A stretch of 64,000 nucleotides of DNA. It comes from JACPDI01 sp035463475. GTDB lineage: Bacteria > Acidobacteriota > Vicinamibacteria > Vicinamibacterales > 2-12-FULL-66-21. The position numbers and the translations under genes are program-made. This document shows, in pieces, positions 8,112-16,701 of the stretch. Positions within the stretch are counted from its first letter, which is position 1. Each line of letters begins with the position of its first letter. The notes under the pieces were generated by a model, which had not been told where the DNA came from, did not search any database, and saw nothing but the letters and a program-made list of their open reading frames with translations. The DNA is taken from the NCBI GenBank assembly GCA_035463475.1, contig DATHTE010000134.1:25685-89684 (forward strand), in the 5' to 3' direction.

Positions 8112-8953
8112 TGCTTCCCGCAGTCCTGCGCGAGGCGCGGCGCGCGCGTGGGATCGCCGTCCTCGCGCTGGCGATGCTCGCGCTCGTGTCCACAGCGTCG
8201 GCGCAGAGCGTGGAGGTCTCGCCGCTGCGTGTCGACCTCACGCTGGCTGCAGGCGGCAGCCAGACGCAGGCGGTCACGCTGAGCAACCAGGGAGAGCAAC
8301 CGCTGCGCATCCGCGCACGGCTGCAGGACTGGTTCATCTCGCTCGACGGCACGCCGCAATTCGACGCCGCGCTGCCCGACGCGGAGAAACCGTTCTCCAC
8401 GGCGTCGTGGGTGCGCGTGGCCCCGCCGGAGCAGATCGTCAAACCAGGCGAAGAGGGCATCGTCCGGTTCACGACCACCGTGCCGGCGGGCGCCGCCGAC
8501 GGCGGTTATCGAGCGGCGATTCTCTTCGAGTTCGGCCCCGCGACCGGCGACCCCCTTGCGCTGCGGCGGCAGGTGCAGTTCCGCAGCCGGGTGGCGACGC
8601 TCGTGTACGTCACCGTCGGCAAGCCGGCGATCGCCATCGAGCTGACGAACCTCGAGGGGCGCGTGCGGCCGCAGCAGCCGCCCGCGGTCGTCGCGACCCT
8701 GAAGAACAGCGGGCGCGGGAACGTGCGCACCAAAGGCACGCTCGTGATACGCAGCAGCGGCGGCGAGTCGGTTCGGACGCTGGACGTCCCGAACGTGCCG
8801 CTGCTGCCGATGAGCGAGCGCGAGGTCGCCATCCTCACCGCTGCCGAGGGTCAGGAACCACTGCCGCGTGGTGAGTATCGCGTGGAGGTGCGGCTCGACG
8901 TTGGCATGCCCGAACTGCTCGTCGGCGAAACCACCGTCACCGTTCCGCAGTGA
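8108..8953 (+). CDS. PapD-like periplasmic chaperone
   Basis: 281 residues with a signal peptide (cleavage near ASAQS) followed by VEVSPLRVDLTLAAGG and a strand pattern typical of the first immunoglobulin-like domain of fimbrial chaperones (VTLSNQGEQPLRIRARLQDW), then IVRFTTTVPAGAADGGYRAAI and a second beta domain. PapD-like proteins cap subunits in the periplasm and deliver them to an outer-membrane assembly platform. Its position between three subunit-like genes and a large outer-membrane protein fits that role. I start it at the first of two ATGs (8108), which overlaps the preceding stop. Family membership is judged from motif style and context, not from a search. Confidence 0.75.
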   Translation: MMLPAVLREARRARGIAVLALAMLALVSTASAQSVEVSPLRVDLTLAAGGSQTQAVTLSNQGEQPLRIRARLQDWFISLDGTPQFDAALPDAEKPFSTASWVRVAPPEQIVKPGEEGIVRFTTTVPAGAADGGYRAAILFEFGPATGDPLALRRQVQFRSRVATLVYVTVGKPAIAIELTNLEGRVRPQQPPAVVATLKNSGRGNVRTKGTLVIRSSGGESVRTLDVPNVPLLPMSEREVAILTAAEGQEPLPRGEYRVEVRLDVGMPELLVGETTVTVPQ

Positions 8954-8956
8954 CGC

Positions 8957-11599
8957 ATGCGCCAGTGCCTGGCGGCGGTCCTCGTTGCGCTCGCGCTCGC
9001 GCGCACGGGGTACGCCCAGCAAGGGCACGTGCAGCTCGCGGTGGCCGCGCACGCGGTTGCCGCCGACGCGGTCCGGCGCGCCGGACAGCCGACGCTGGAG
9101 CCGGACATCGGCCTGACCGTCTACCGGCCCACGCTCCGCGCCGGCAACCTGTTCGCTGACATCCACCTGACCCCGCGCGACGGCAAGGCGCACCTGGGCC
9201 AGGTCGCCGTGGCGGTGCGGGACGTCAAGGCCGCCGGCCTGACCTGGACCCTGTCGGGCGGCGATTCCTCCACCAGGCCGGTGCTCGGCGAGTACGGGTT
9301 CCCCAACCTCTTCGCGCCGTACGTGACGTTCGTCGGCGGGAGCCTCTCAGGAGTCGGACCGCGGGGCTCGATCGCCGCGATGGCCGGCCGCGTCACTGCG
9401 CTGCAGAACCTGTTCGGGTCGGATCCGCAGATGCTCGATCAGCGGGTGGCGGAGCTGCAGGCGCGCGTCCGTCCCACGTCGCGCCTCGAGCTGCTCGGCC
9501 GCGCGTCGCGCGTCCGCACGCGCGACGTGAGAGAGTTCGCGTACTACGTCGACGCGGGGGACAGCGTCGGAATCGGCGCGCGGCTGCGCGTCGTGCCGAC
9601 GCTCGAGCTCACAGCGGATGGAGGCGTGAGCTGGTTCGAGCGGCGCGGATCCGGCACGCGCGAGCGCGGTCCGGATGCGCTGGTTGGCGCGCAGTGGATC
9701 GTGCGGCGCGGGTGGCTGCAGCTGAACGCCCAGCGGTTCTCACCCGGGTACTTTGCCGTCGTCAACACGCCGTTCCTGGATCGACAGGGGGCGTTCGCGG
9801 CGGGCGAGTACGTGGTGTGGTCGCGCCTCCGGCTGTTCGGGGGTTTCGAGCTCTTCGAGACGAACCTGGATCCAGAGGCCGCCGACCGCGCGCTGGCGAG
9901 CCTGCCGGACGGGGAGACGCGCCGCGGCTATGGCGGCCTGCGCGTGCACCTGGGCGGGCGGACCTTCGTCACGCTGCGAGCGGAGGACGGCGATCGCGCG
10001 GCGCGGCCGACGGGGCTCACGCGCACCGCCTACGACAGCGACACGGGCGTTGTCAGCACGGAACTGCAGACGGGCAGCCGCACGGTTTCCGCGTTCGGGC
10101 GCTACGAGCGGCGCGAGAACGTGGACAACGCGAACGGGCAGGGGACCTACACGCAGCACACCGCGAATGCGCAGGTGTTCAGCCAGATGTCGCAACGATC
10201 ACAGATCTTCGCGAGCGCGATGTTCCTGCGGCGCGCCGATCGCACGGGCGGGCAGACGTTCTGGCATGCGGGCGGAGGCGCGCAGTGGCAGCTGCCGCGG
10301 CGACAGTTGTGGCTGCGCGGCGAGGGGCTCTTCAGCCTGAACAGCGACTGGGCGAGCGATGTGTCGATCCCGCACCAGCTGCTCACGGTCGGACTGTCGG
10401 GGCAGCTGACGCTGCGGACGACGGTGACGTTCGACGTGTCCTTCGACCGCGCGCCGCAGCCGATCGCGAACGGATCGCCCTGGCTCACGCGTTCGATGCT
10501 GCGCCTGCGGCACACCGTGCACACGGGCGCGGCGCGCGTCGGCGGTGCGGCGGCGGTCGCGTCGCGCCGCCGCGGCGGCGGCACCATCGCGGGCGTCGCG
10601 TACGCGGACTGGAACGCGAACGGGCTCCAGGACGCGGGAGAGGAGGGGCTGGCCGGCGTGTCGCTCCTTTATGGCGCGGGGCCAGGCGCATCCGCGGGCA
10701 CGCAGGTCACCACCGGGCTGGATGGACAGTTCGCGTTCGTGGACGTCCCGCTCGGGCGCGCGACGGTGGGGCTCGATATCGCCGCGCTGCCCGTCGATTA
10801 TGACCCGCCGCCGCTGACGCGGCACGACACGGACGTCAGCGCGCGCGGCGGCGCGCGCCTCGCGTTCGGGCTGGTTCCGCTCGGCTCGATCTCCGGCGTC
10901 GTCGTGGAGGACGCCGACAACGACGGCAAGCCCGGTGCGGCGGACGCGCCGGTTGGCGACGCGGTGGTCGTGCTCGACGGGGGAGCGCGCTCCGAACAGA
11001 CGCGGGCGGGCGCGTTCCGGTTCGACGCGGTGCGGCCCGGCGCGCACACCGTCGAGTTGCTGCGCGAGTCGCTGCCGGAGGCCTGCACCATCGTCAGCTC
11101 GCCGATCGCGGAGATCGAGGTCTCGCGCGCGCGCCTGCACGGCGAAGCGTACTTCCTCGTGAAGTTCGAGAAGCGGCCGGAGATCAGGCGGACGTTCCCC
11201 GCGAAGAAGGAACCGGCCGGGCCAGGCTCGCCGGCGTCGCGCGCACCCGACGCGAGCACCTCGCGGACAACACCGACGAAACCGGCGCCCGTCGCCCCGA
11301 AAGCGGCCGCGAAAGCCGCCGGGCCCGCACCGGCGCAGCGCGCGCCGGCGACGTCCGTCGCCCCCGACGTTCCGCGCTACGCCATCCAGTTCGCCGCGCT
11401 GCGCAACAGAACACGCGCGAGGCAGATGGCGGAAAGCCTGCGCCGCCGAGGTGTCGAGGCCTACGTGCTCGAAGATGTCGACCGTCTCGCGAAGGTCCGC
11501 GTGGGCTCGTACGAGTCGCGCGAAGAGGCCGAGCGCGAGCTGCTGCGGCTGCAGCAGACGCTGCGAATCGAGGGCGTGATCCTGCGAACGGGAGGATGA
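8957..11599 (+). CDS. outer-membrane usher-like protein with SdrD_B-like and SPOR domains
   Basis: 880 residues: signal peptide (cleavage near GYAQQ), then about 500 residues of alternating strands consistent with a beta barrel, then two Cna/SdrD_B-like repeats with Asp-rich calcium-type loops (DWNANGLQDAGEEG at about 550; EDADNDGKPGAADA at about 650), a Pro/Ala/Lys linker, and a C-terminal SPOR domain at about 805-877 (RYAIQFAALRNRTRARQMAE). SPOR domains bind denuded peptidoglycan in other bacteria. Directly behind a PapD-like chaperone it is the natural candidate for the outer-membrane platform of this locus; the SPOR end could anchor it to the cell wall. I see no decisive usher signature, so 'usher-like' is inference. 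Confidence 0.72.
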   Translation: MRQCLAAVLVALALARTGYAQQGHVQLAVAAHAVAADAVRRAGQPTLEPDIGLTVYRPTLRAGNLFADIHLTPRDGKAHLGQVAVAVRDVKAAGLTWTLSGGDSSTRPVLGEYGFPNLFAPYVTFVGGSLSGVGPRGSIAAMAGRVTALQNLFGSDPQMLDQRVAELQARVRPTSRLELLGRASRVRTRDVREFAYYVDAGDSVGIGARLRVVPTLELTADGGVSWFERRGSGTRERGPDALVGAQWIVRRGWLQLNAQRFSPGYFAVVNTPFLDRQGAFAAGEYVVWSRLRLFGGFELFETNLDPEAADRALASLPDGETRRGYGGLRVHLGGRTFVTLRAEDGDRAARPTGLTRTAYDSDTGVVSTELQTGSRTVSAFGRYERRENVDNANGQGTYTQHTANAQVFSQMSQRSQIFASAMFLRRADRTGGQTFWHAGGGAQWQLPRRQLWLRGEGLFSLNSDWASDVSIPHQLLTVGLSGQLTLRTTVTFDVSFDRAPQPIANGSPWLTRSMLRLRHTVHTGAARVGGAAAVASRRRGGGTIAGVAYADWNANGLQDAGEEGLAGVSLLYGAGPGASAGTQVTTGLDGQFAFVDVPLGRATVGLDIAALPVDYDPPPLTRHDTDVSARGGARLAFGLVPLGSISGVVVEDADNDGKPGAADAPVGDAVVVLDGGARSEQTRAGAFRFDAVRPGAHTVELLRESLPEACTIVSSPIAEIEVSRARLHGEAYFLVKFEKRPEIRRTFPAKKEPAGPGSPASRAPDASTSRTTPTKPAPVAPKAAAKAAGPAPAQRAPATSVAPDVPRYAIQFAALRNRTRARQMAESLRRRGVEAYVLEDVDRLAKVRVGSYESREEAERELLRLQQTLRIEGVILRTGG

Positions 11600-11615
11600 A
11601 CCTCGAGGATGACCT

Positions 11616-12128
11616 TCAGGGTGCCGTCAGGACCAGCCTCACCGGAACGGCGTACCTCCCGGGAAGCGGCGCGCGCAACATGAAGCGGATCGTGCCCCGC
11701 CGCACGCCGCTGCCGATCCACCGCGCGGCAACCGCCGGCCCGCCGAGCGCATCGATCTCGCCCTGATCACCCCCGGCGATCGACAACTCGGTTCCGACAT
11801 CCGATGCACCGCCCGGGCCGTGCACCGGCCCGCACTCGACCGCGAGCAGGACCTCACCATCGCTCCGCGTGCGGGCCGACGCCACGTACTCGATCGTGCT
11901 GATCGTCTTCCGCGAGTGTCGCCTCGTGCCGGAGCGATCAGGCGAGTCGGGAACGATCGTCATCACCAGCGTGTCCGCCGACACGCGGAGCGACGTTCGT
12001 GTCTGGACGTCGGCGCGGACGAGGAGCTGCCGGACCGCCTGGTCGGCATGCAGCTGGGGAGAGGCTGCGGAAAGAAGGCCGACCAGGACGGACGCAGACG
12101 CGAAGCGGAGATGCTGGGGAGCACCCAT
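11616..12128 (-). CDS. secreted protein, divergent fourth member of the subunit family
   Basis: 170 residues with a signal peptide (SVLVGLLSAASPQLHADQ) on the strand facing the surface-structure operon; the genes are convergent with 16 nt between stops. The C-terminus RYAVPVRLVLTAP and the preceding GEVLLAVECG and AVAARWIG stretches resemble the ends and middle of the three subunit-like paralogues, but the FPxxDPDxTP motif is missing. I read it as a diverged relative or an accessory subunit. Function unknown. Confidence 0.6.
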   Translation of the reverse strand: MGAPQHLRFASASVLVGLLSAASPQLHADQAVRQLLVRADVQTRTSLRVSADTLVMTIVPDSPDRSGTRRHSRKTISTIEYVASARTRSDGEVLLAVECGPVHGPGGASDVGTELSIAGGDQGEIDALGGPAVAARWIGSGVRRGTIRFMLRAPLPGRYAVPVRLVLTAP

Positions 12129-12652
12129 CGCGCGTGGTCATTGTGTTTGAGGGCGTTGCCCCGGCCAATACCACTGGCGACAGCGTCGCGGCGCACTCGC
12201 GACGCCACCGCCGATCTCTATGGACGTTAATGTCCGCGCGGGCGAATTCTCCGACAGGCGCCGTGCACCCGAAACCAGGGTTTATTCACGAGATCGCGCT
12301 GGGCCGGCGCTCCGGTGAAATGTCGTTCCGGCGGCGCCTTTCCGAAACCGGGAACCCCCTATCCTCTTGACGCACGAGCGCTTCGGCCATGCGGAGGGAT
12401 GGGACCGTAGCTCCGACCGGGGAGGCCGATTGGGTCAACCCGCCAGACCGCGTCTGGAACTCCAGTCGCCACGGCCCGGCCGCTCACGTGCCATCGCCCG
12501 AACCAAGAATGTGTCACCGGCGCGGCATACGCGCTCGGGTCGTACGAAAGTTCGATGGAAGGTACTGAAGTACCACGCGCTCGGGTACCCCTGAGCTACT
12601 GCCTTTCCCCAGCTCTACTACTACCTTGGGGATGTTTTCGAGGAGGCTCCCT
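12129..12652. other. 524-bp non-coding stretch upstream of the multicopper oxidase
   Basis: No open frame here looks like a real gene and I found no tRNA or known riboswitch. It holds a perfect 5-bp inverted repeat ggtac-tgaa-gtacc (12561-12574), the palindrome gggtaccc (12583-12590) and two copies of acgcgctcgggt (12529-12540 and 12575-12586), 46 bp apart. These may be regulator sites for the oxidase gene. No convincing -35/-10 pair was seen. Confidence 0.5.
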
Positions 12653-14749
12653 ATGAACAGGCGCGACTTCGTCAAGTTGACCGCCATGGCCGGCGCCGCT
12701 GCAATGTGGCCATGGCGGATGGCGTACGCAGCCTTCGCCCAGACCACCCCGCCGCTGATCAAGTTCTTCGGTGACGGGCGGTTCGGTACGGCGCAGAAGC
12801 TGCGTCTCTTCGGCATCGACATCCCACTCGCGACACCCGACACCCTGACGTACCCCGGTGTCGACTACTACCAGATCGCGATGCGGCAGTACACCGACCA
12901 GCTCCACCCGGCGCTCGACCCGACCACGCTGCGCGGGTACGCGAACCTGAATGCCGCCGCCCCGCAGAAACACCTCGAGGGGGCCATCCTCGCGCAGGTC
13001 AACCGGCCCGTCAGGGTGAAGTGGTACAACGAGCTTCCGGATGCGATGCCGCTTCCAGTCGATACCAGTCTCGTGCAGCCCTACGCGTTCGGCCAGACAC
13101 TCGGCAACGACCGGGCTGCGCCACACCTCCACGGCGGCCTCGTCCCGTGGCCAAGTGACGGCGGGCCGTTCCACTGGTTCAACAAGGAATCGCAAGTGAG
13201 GGGCCCGTCAGTGATTGACTGGTTGCCGGGCGTGCCGGATCCAATTACCGGCGTCGCGCCGATGACCGACGACTACTGGTACCCGAACGTCCAGAGCGCC
13301 CGGTTCATGTGGTACCACGACCATGCCGTCGGCATCACGCGCCAGAACCCGTACCTCGGGTTGGCAAGCGGGTACATCCTCACGGACAGCAGCGAAGGGC
13401 TGCTGCCGGCTGCGGGTCCGACGCTCATGAAGATGCTCGGTATTCCGGAGGGCGACCTGACGCGCCAGGTGCACCTGGTCGTGCAGGACAAGATCTTCGG
13501 CCAGATCCCCGGGGTCAACAACGGCGCCAGCGATCTGTGGTACCCGAGCACCTACGACACCCAGTTCTTCGGCCTGGCGCCAGGTGCTCCTCTGCCCATC
13601 CCGTCGCTGGTCCCCGAATTCTGGGGTGACACGATGCTGGTGAACGGCACCGCGTATCCGTACTTCGATGTCGAACCGCGGCGCTACCGCTTCCGGATTC
13701 TGAACGCATGCAACACGCGTGTGCTGAGCCTCCGGCTGGTCGGTGCGCTCGGCAGGACGTTCCCGCTCAACACCGAGCCCGATCTCGCCATCCCGGGTCC
13801 TGTCATGACCCTGATCGGCACGGAAGGCGGCTTCCTCGACGGAACGCTGGCACCGAAAGGCGTGGTCTACGACAACACCGTCGCGATGCCGCTGGTGTTG
13901 GCGGGAGCAGAGCGCGCGGACGTCATCATCGACTTCTCGGTCCTGGCGGACCAGGCGGCCAAATGGGCGCTGAAGGGCAAGGAGCCTTTGTGCTTCATCC
14001 TCCACAACGACGCCCCGGTGCCGTTCCCTGGCGGGACGCCATTGGCGGATTTCCACCCGGCTAACAGGAAGCTCGCGGTGCCGCCGGCTCCCGGCTTTGG
14101 GCCGAACACCCGGACGCTCATGCAGTTCAGGCTCCACCCGCTCGGGGCGTTGACCGGCAACGCGACTCCCGATCCGGCGCCGGATCCTGCCTGGGCGCTT
14201 CCGCCGGATCCCGCACCGCCGCAGACCGTCCCCGGCACCAGGGACCTCGCTTTGTACGAAACGGTCGACGCGTTCGGTCGCCTGGCACAGAACCTCGGGA
14301 CGCTGGCCGGGCCGGCCGCTCAGGTCGATCCGGCGACTGAGGTGGTGCAGGCGGGCACCGTGGAAGTCTGGCGGATCTTCAACACCACGGCCGACACGCA
14401 TCCGATCCACTTCCACTACTTCAACGTGCGAGTGCTCTCGCGCCAGCCGTTCTCGTGGGGTGGTGCCCTCCCGAACGTGACCGGCCAGCCGATCCCGCCC
14501 GATCCGTCGGAGCTGGGGTGGAAGGAAACGGTGAAATTCCATCCCGGCGAAGTCACCACGATTCTCGTGGAAATGCCGCTCACGGACAATCTGGCGCCGA
14601 CGGGCGTGACCATTCCGAACAGCCCGCGTCTGGGCAATCCCGACGCGGGTGCGCCCGGCACGGCTGTCGGACACGAGTACGTCTGGCACTGCCACATCCT
14701 CGAGCACGAGGAGCACGACATGATGCGGCCGCTCGTCGTGTTACCCTAA
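12653..14749 (+). CDS. multicopper oxidase, CotA/bilirubin-oxidase type, Tat-exported
   Basis: 698-residue copper oxidase that should couple one-electron oxidation of a substrate (phenolics or metal ions) to reduction of oxygen to water. The N-terminus MNRRDFVKLTAMAGAAAM matches a twin-arginine signal. All four copper motifs are present: HLHGG (H158, H160), WYHDHAVG (H222, H224), HPIHFH (H583, H586, H588) and HCHILEHEEHDM (H679, C680, H681, H685, M690), with Met as axial type-1 ligand. The ATG at 12653 follows AGGAGG by six bases and starts the Tat motif. It stands next to a metal-efflux type adaptor, so a role in copper tolerance is plausible. Substrate unknown. Confidence 0.93.
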   Translation: MNRRDFVKLTAMAGAAAMWPWRMAYAAFAQTTPPLIKFFGDGRFGTAQKLRLFGIDIPLATPDTLTYPGVDYYQIAMRQYTDQLHPALDPTTLRGYANLNAAAPQKHLEGAILAQVNRPVRVKWYNELPDAMPLPVDTSLVQPYAFGQTLGNDRAAPHLHGGLVPWPSDGGPFHWFNKESQVRGPSVIDWLPGVPDPITGVAPMTDDYWYPNVQSARFMWYHDHAVGITRQNPYLGLASGYILTDSSEGLLPAAGPTLMKMLGIPEGDLTRQVHLVVQDKIFGQIPGVNNGASDLWYPSTYDTQFFGLAPGAPLPIPSLVPEFWGDTMLVNGTAYPYFDVEPRRYRFRILNACNTRVLSLRLVGALGRTFPLNTEPDLAIPGPVMTLIGTEGGFLDGTLAPKGVVYDNTVAMPLVLAGAERADVIIDFSVLADQAAKWALKGKEPLCFILHNDAPVPFPGGTPLADFHPANRKLAVPPAPGFGPNTRTLMQFRLHPLGALTGNATPDPAPDPAWALPPDPAPPQTVPGTRDLALYETVDAFGRLAQNLGTLAGPAAQVDPATEVVQAGTVEVWRIFNTTADTHPIHFHYFNVRVLSRQPFSWGGALPNVTGQPIPPDPSELGWKETVKFHPGEVTTILVEMPLTDNLAPTGVTIPNSPRLGNPDAGAPGTAVGHEYVWHCHILEHEEHDMMRPLVVLP

Positions 14750-14772
14750 GGGAACCCAACATCCCTGCGGAA

Positions 14773-14802
14773 AGCCCCGGCGCGCCACGGCGCGCCGGGG
14801 CT
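14773..14802. terminator. perfect 14-bp hairpin between oxidase and adaptor genes
   Basis: agccccggcgcgcc (14773-14786) and its exact complement (14789-14802) are separated by two bases. There is no T-tract, so it is either a Rho-assisted stop or an mRNA-stabilising hairpin between the two genes. Confidence 0.5.
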
Positions 14803-14815
14803 GAACCACGGTCCG

Positions 14816-16234
14816 ATGACACGCCTCCTGAAGGTCGCCGTCCTCGTCCTCGCGCTGCTTGGCGCGTTTCTGGCCGGCGCTACCCTTTCACATCGCTCTG
14901 GCTCCGCCAGTCCGAACCCTTCCCAACGCGCTGTGCTGCACTGGCGCTGTCCGATGCACCCAGATTTCCAGGCTGCCAGCCCGGGGAGTTGCGGTTCGTG
15001 CGGGATGGCGCTCGAACCGGTATACGGCGGTGGCGGAGCGGCCGATTCCAGTGTGAGAACCGATCTGCCGGCCGGCACGGTGCGCGTCACACCGGAACGC
15101 CAGCAGCTGATAGGGGTTCGCGTCGAGGCAGCCGAACGTTCTTCTGGTGCGGTTGACGCAAGGACCGTCGGGCGCGTCGCGACCGACGAACGTCGCATCT
15201 TCCGCATCACGGCCGCGACGTCCGGGTGGATCGTGGATGCTTTCCCGAACTCGGTTGGAAGCCTAGTACAGAAGAACGAGCCACTCGCGACCTTCTACGC
15301 GCGAGAGTTTCTCGGCGCTCAGCAGTCTTACTTCTATGCCCTCGACGCGCGCGATCGCTTTCGCGCCCAGAACGCTGGCGAGGCGCAGATGGCTTCCACC
15401 AATACACAGTTGCAGTCCGCTATCGACACTTTGCAGAACCTGGGGATGAGTCTCACGCAGATCGAAGAACTCGCGGAAAAGCGGGAAAAGGTGAATACGA
15501 TCGCGATTCGAGCGCCAGCAACCGGCTTTCTCCTCACCCGCAACGTCTCGCCGGGCCAGCGCTTCGAGGGCGGCACAGAGCTTTTCGTGATTGCGGATCT
15601 GCGCCGCGTGTGGGTCCTCGCCGATCTCTTCCAGCACGAAGCGAATTTCGTCCGCGCCGGCCAAGTGGTCCTCGTGACGCTCACGCACCAGGGACGCGAG
15701 TTCCGCGGACGCGTCAGCGAAGTGCTCCCGCAGTTCGATCCGACGACGCGGACGCTCAAGGTGCGCGTGGAGGTGGACAACGCCGATTACGCGCTCCGCC
15801 CGGACATGTTCGTGGACGTGCAGTTCCCGCTGAACCTGCCCGAGGCTCTGACCGTGCCGTCCGACGCCGTGCTCGACACCGGGCTGCGCAAGACCGTTTT
15901 CGTCGACCTGGGCGACGGCTATTTCGAGCCGCGCAGCGTGGAGACCGGCTGGCGCTTCGGCGACCGCGTGCAAATCGTCCGCGGACTCATGCCCGGCGAG
16001 CGCATCGTCACGTCCGGAAACTTCCTCATCGACTCGGAGACGCGGCTGCGGGCGGCCGCTGCCGGTATCCGCGGGCAGATGGAGCGCGACCTCGTGTGCG
16101 CAATGGACGTGGATGTCGCGCACGCCAAAGCAGCGCGCAGGACGATCACGCACGAAGGGCGCACCTACTACTTCTGCTCCGACGACTGCACGAAGCAGTT
16201 CGCCGACAGTCCCGCGAAGTTTCTCAAGCGCTGA
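14816..16234 (+). CDS. RND efflux periplasmic adaptor with heavy-metal and YHS domains
   Basis: 472 residues. An N-terminal membrane anchor is followed by a heavy-metal-binding domain (WRCPMHPDF and CGSCGMALEPVY, residues 43-70) like that of CusB relatives, then the adaptor core with barrel-sandwich and alpha-hairpin segments (ERQQLIGVRVEAAERSSGAV; RAPATGFLLTRNVSPGQRF) and beta-barrel region. The last 48 residues form a YHS-type metal domain with CAMDV and FCSDDCTKQF. Such adaptors link a CusA-type pump to an outer-membrane channel, but neither partner is in this window. Location after a multicopper oxidase suggests copper or silver handling. The start has no clear ribosome site. Confidence 0.88.
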   Translation: MTRLLKVAVLVLALLGAFLAGATLSHRSGSASPNPSQRAVLHWRCPMHPDFQAASPGSCGSCGMALEPVYGGGGAADSSVRTDLPAGTVRVTPERQQLIGVRVEAAERSSGAVDARTVGRVATDERRIFRITAATSGWIVDAFPNSVGSLVQKNEPLATFYAREFLGAQQSYFYALDARDRFRAQNAGEAQMASTNTQLQSAIDTLQNLGMSLTQIEELAEKREKVNTIAIRAPATGFLLTRNVSPGQRFEGGTELFVIADLRRVWVLADLFQHEANFVRAGQVVLVTLTHQGREFRGRVSEVLPQFDPTTRTLKVRVEVDNADYALRPDMFVDVQFPLNLPEALTVPSDAVLDTGLRKTVFVDLGDGYFEPRSVETGWRFGDRVQIVRGLMPGERIVTSGNFLIDSETRLRAAAAGIRGQMERDLVCAMDVDVAHAKAARRTITHEGRTYYFCSDDCTKQFADSPAKFLKR

Positions 16235-16296
16235 GCGGGCGTCCCAGACGCCGCGGGCGCGACACGCATCTACTCAGCCAAAAAGGGAGGAAGTCC

Positions 16297-16596
16297 ATGC
16301 GCAAGCGTCTGTTGATCGCATTGCTCGTGATCGCCGGCATGCTTTCCGCGGCGGCGATGGTGCCGCGCGCGCAGTCATCAACGCCGTTCAACGTCGTGGT
16401 AATTTGCGTGAAGTGCGTCCCGGAGGACATGCCGCAGGAGGCCTACAACGCAGGCAACATTCTGCTGGACCAGAACACGGGGAACCTCTGGTTCTATCCC
16501 GCGCTGAGCCGCGGCGTGAAGCCGCGCCTGCTCGGCCGGTTCCCGGCGATGGGAGAGCCGCTGCTGCCTCCGGACCAGGCGCCAGCGCGGCGGTAA
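16297..16596 (+). CDS. small secreted protein of unknown function
   Basis: 99 residues: signal peptide (MRKRLLIALLVIAGMLSAAA, cleavage near PRAQS) then a short mature domain with VVVICVKCVPEDMPQEAYN and GNLWFYPAL. The Cys pair CVKC might bind metal or form a disulfide. GGGAGG lies at 16285-16290, seven bases before the ATG. It follows the metal-efflux adaptor and may belong to the same transcript. I do not recognise the family. Confidence 0.7.
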   Translation: MRKRLLIALLVIAGMLSAAAMVPRAQSSTPFNVVVICVKCVPEDMPQEAYNAGNILLDQNTGNLWFYPALSRGVKPRLLGRFPAMGEPLLPPDQAPARR

Positions 16597-16608
16597 CGCG
16601 CGCCCGCG

Positions 16609-16617
16609 TGCTAAAAT
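16609..16617 (+). promoter_or_regulatory. extended -10 promoter for the ABC-F gene
   Basis: TGCTAAAAT is a TGn-extended -10 with five of six matches. No -35 is evident, which is common for extended -10 promoters. Start near 16624 gives a leader that contains a small hairpin (GCGTTT/AAACGC arms from 16621) and the leader ORF. Confidence 0.45.
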
Positions 16618-16644
16618 AGAGCGTTTCTACCGCCCGGAAAACGC

Positions 16645-16701
16645 ATGGCTGTGTGCGGCGCCGCGCAGGAGACGGCAGCCGGGGCGGCGCTTGACCGATG
16701 A
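16645..16701 (+). CDS. possible 18-codon leader peptide of the ABC-F gene
   Basis: An ATG at 16645 opens MAVCGAAQETAAGAALDR and its TGA (16699-16701) overlaps the ABC-F start as ATGA. The ABC-F start has no ribosome site of its own, so translation may depend on ribosomes finishing this peptide. Many drug-responsive ABC-F genes use such leader ORFs. Only the open frame and the overlap are seen; expression is unproven. Confidence 0.35.
   Translation: MAVCGAAQETAAGAALDR

Noticed and set aside
12129..12652. Searched the long gap for a c-di-GMP, cobalamin or other riboswitch and for tRNA
   Set aside because: No conserved riboswitch core or cloverleaf could be recognised.
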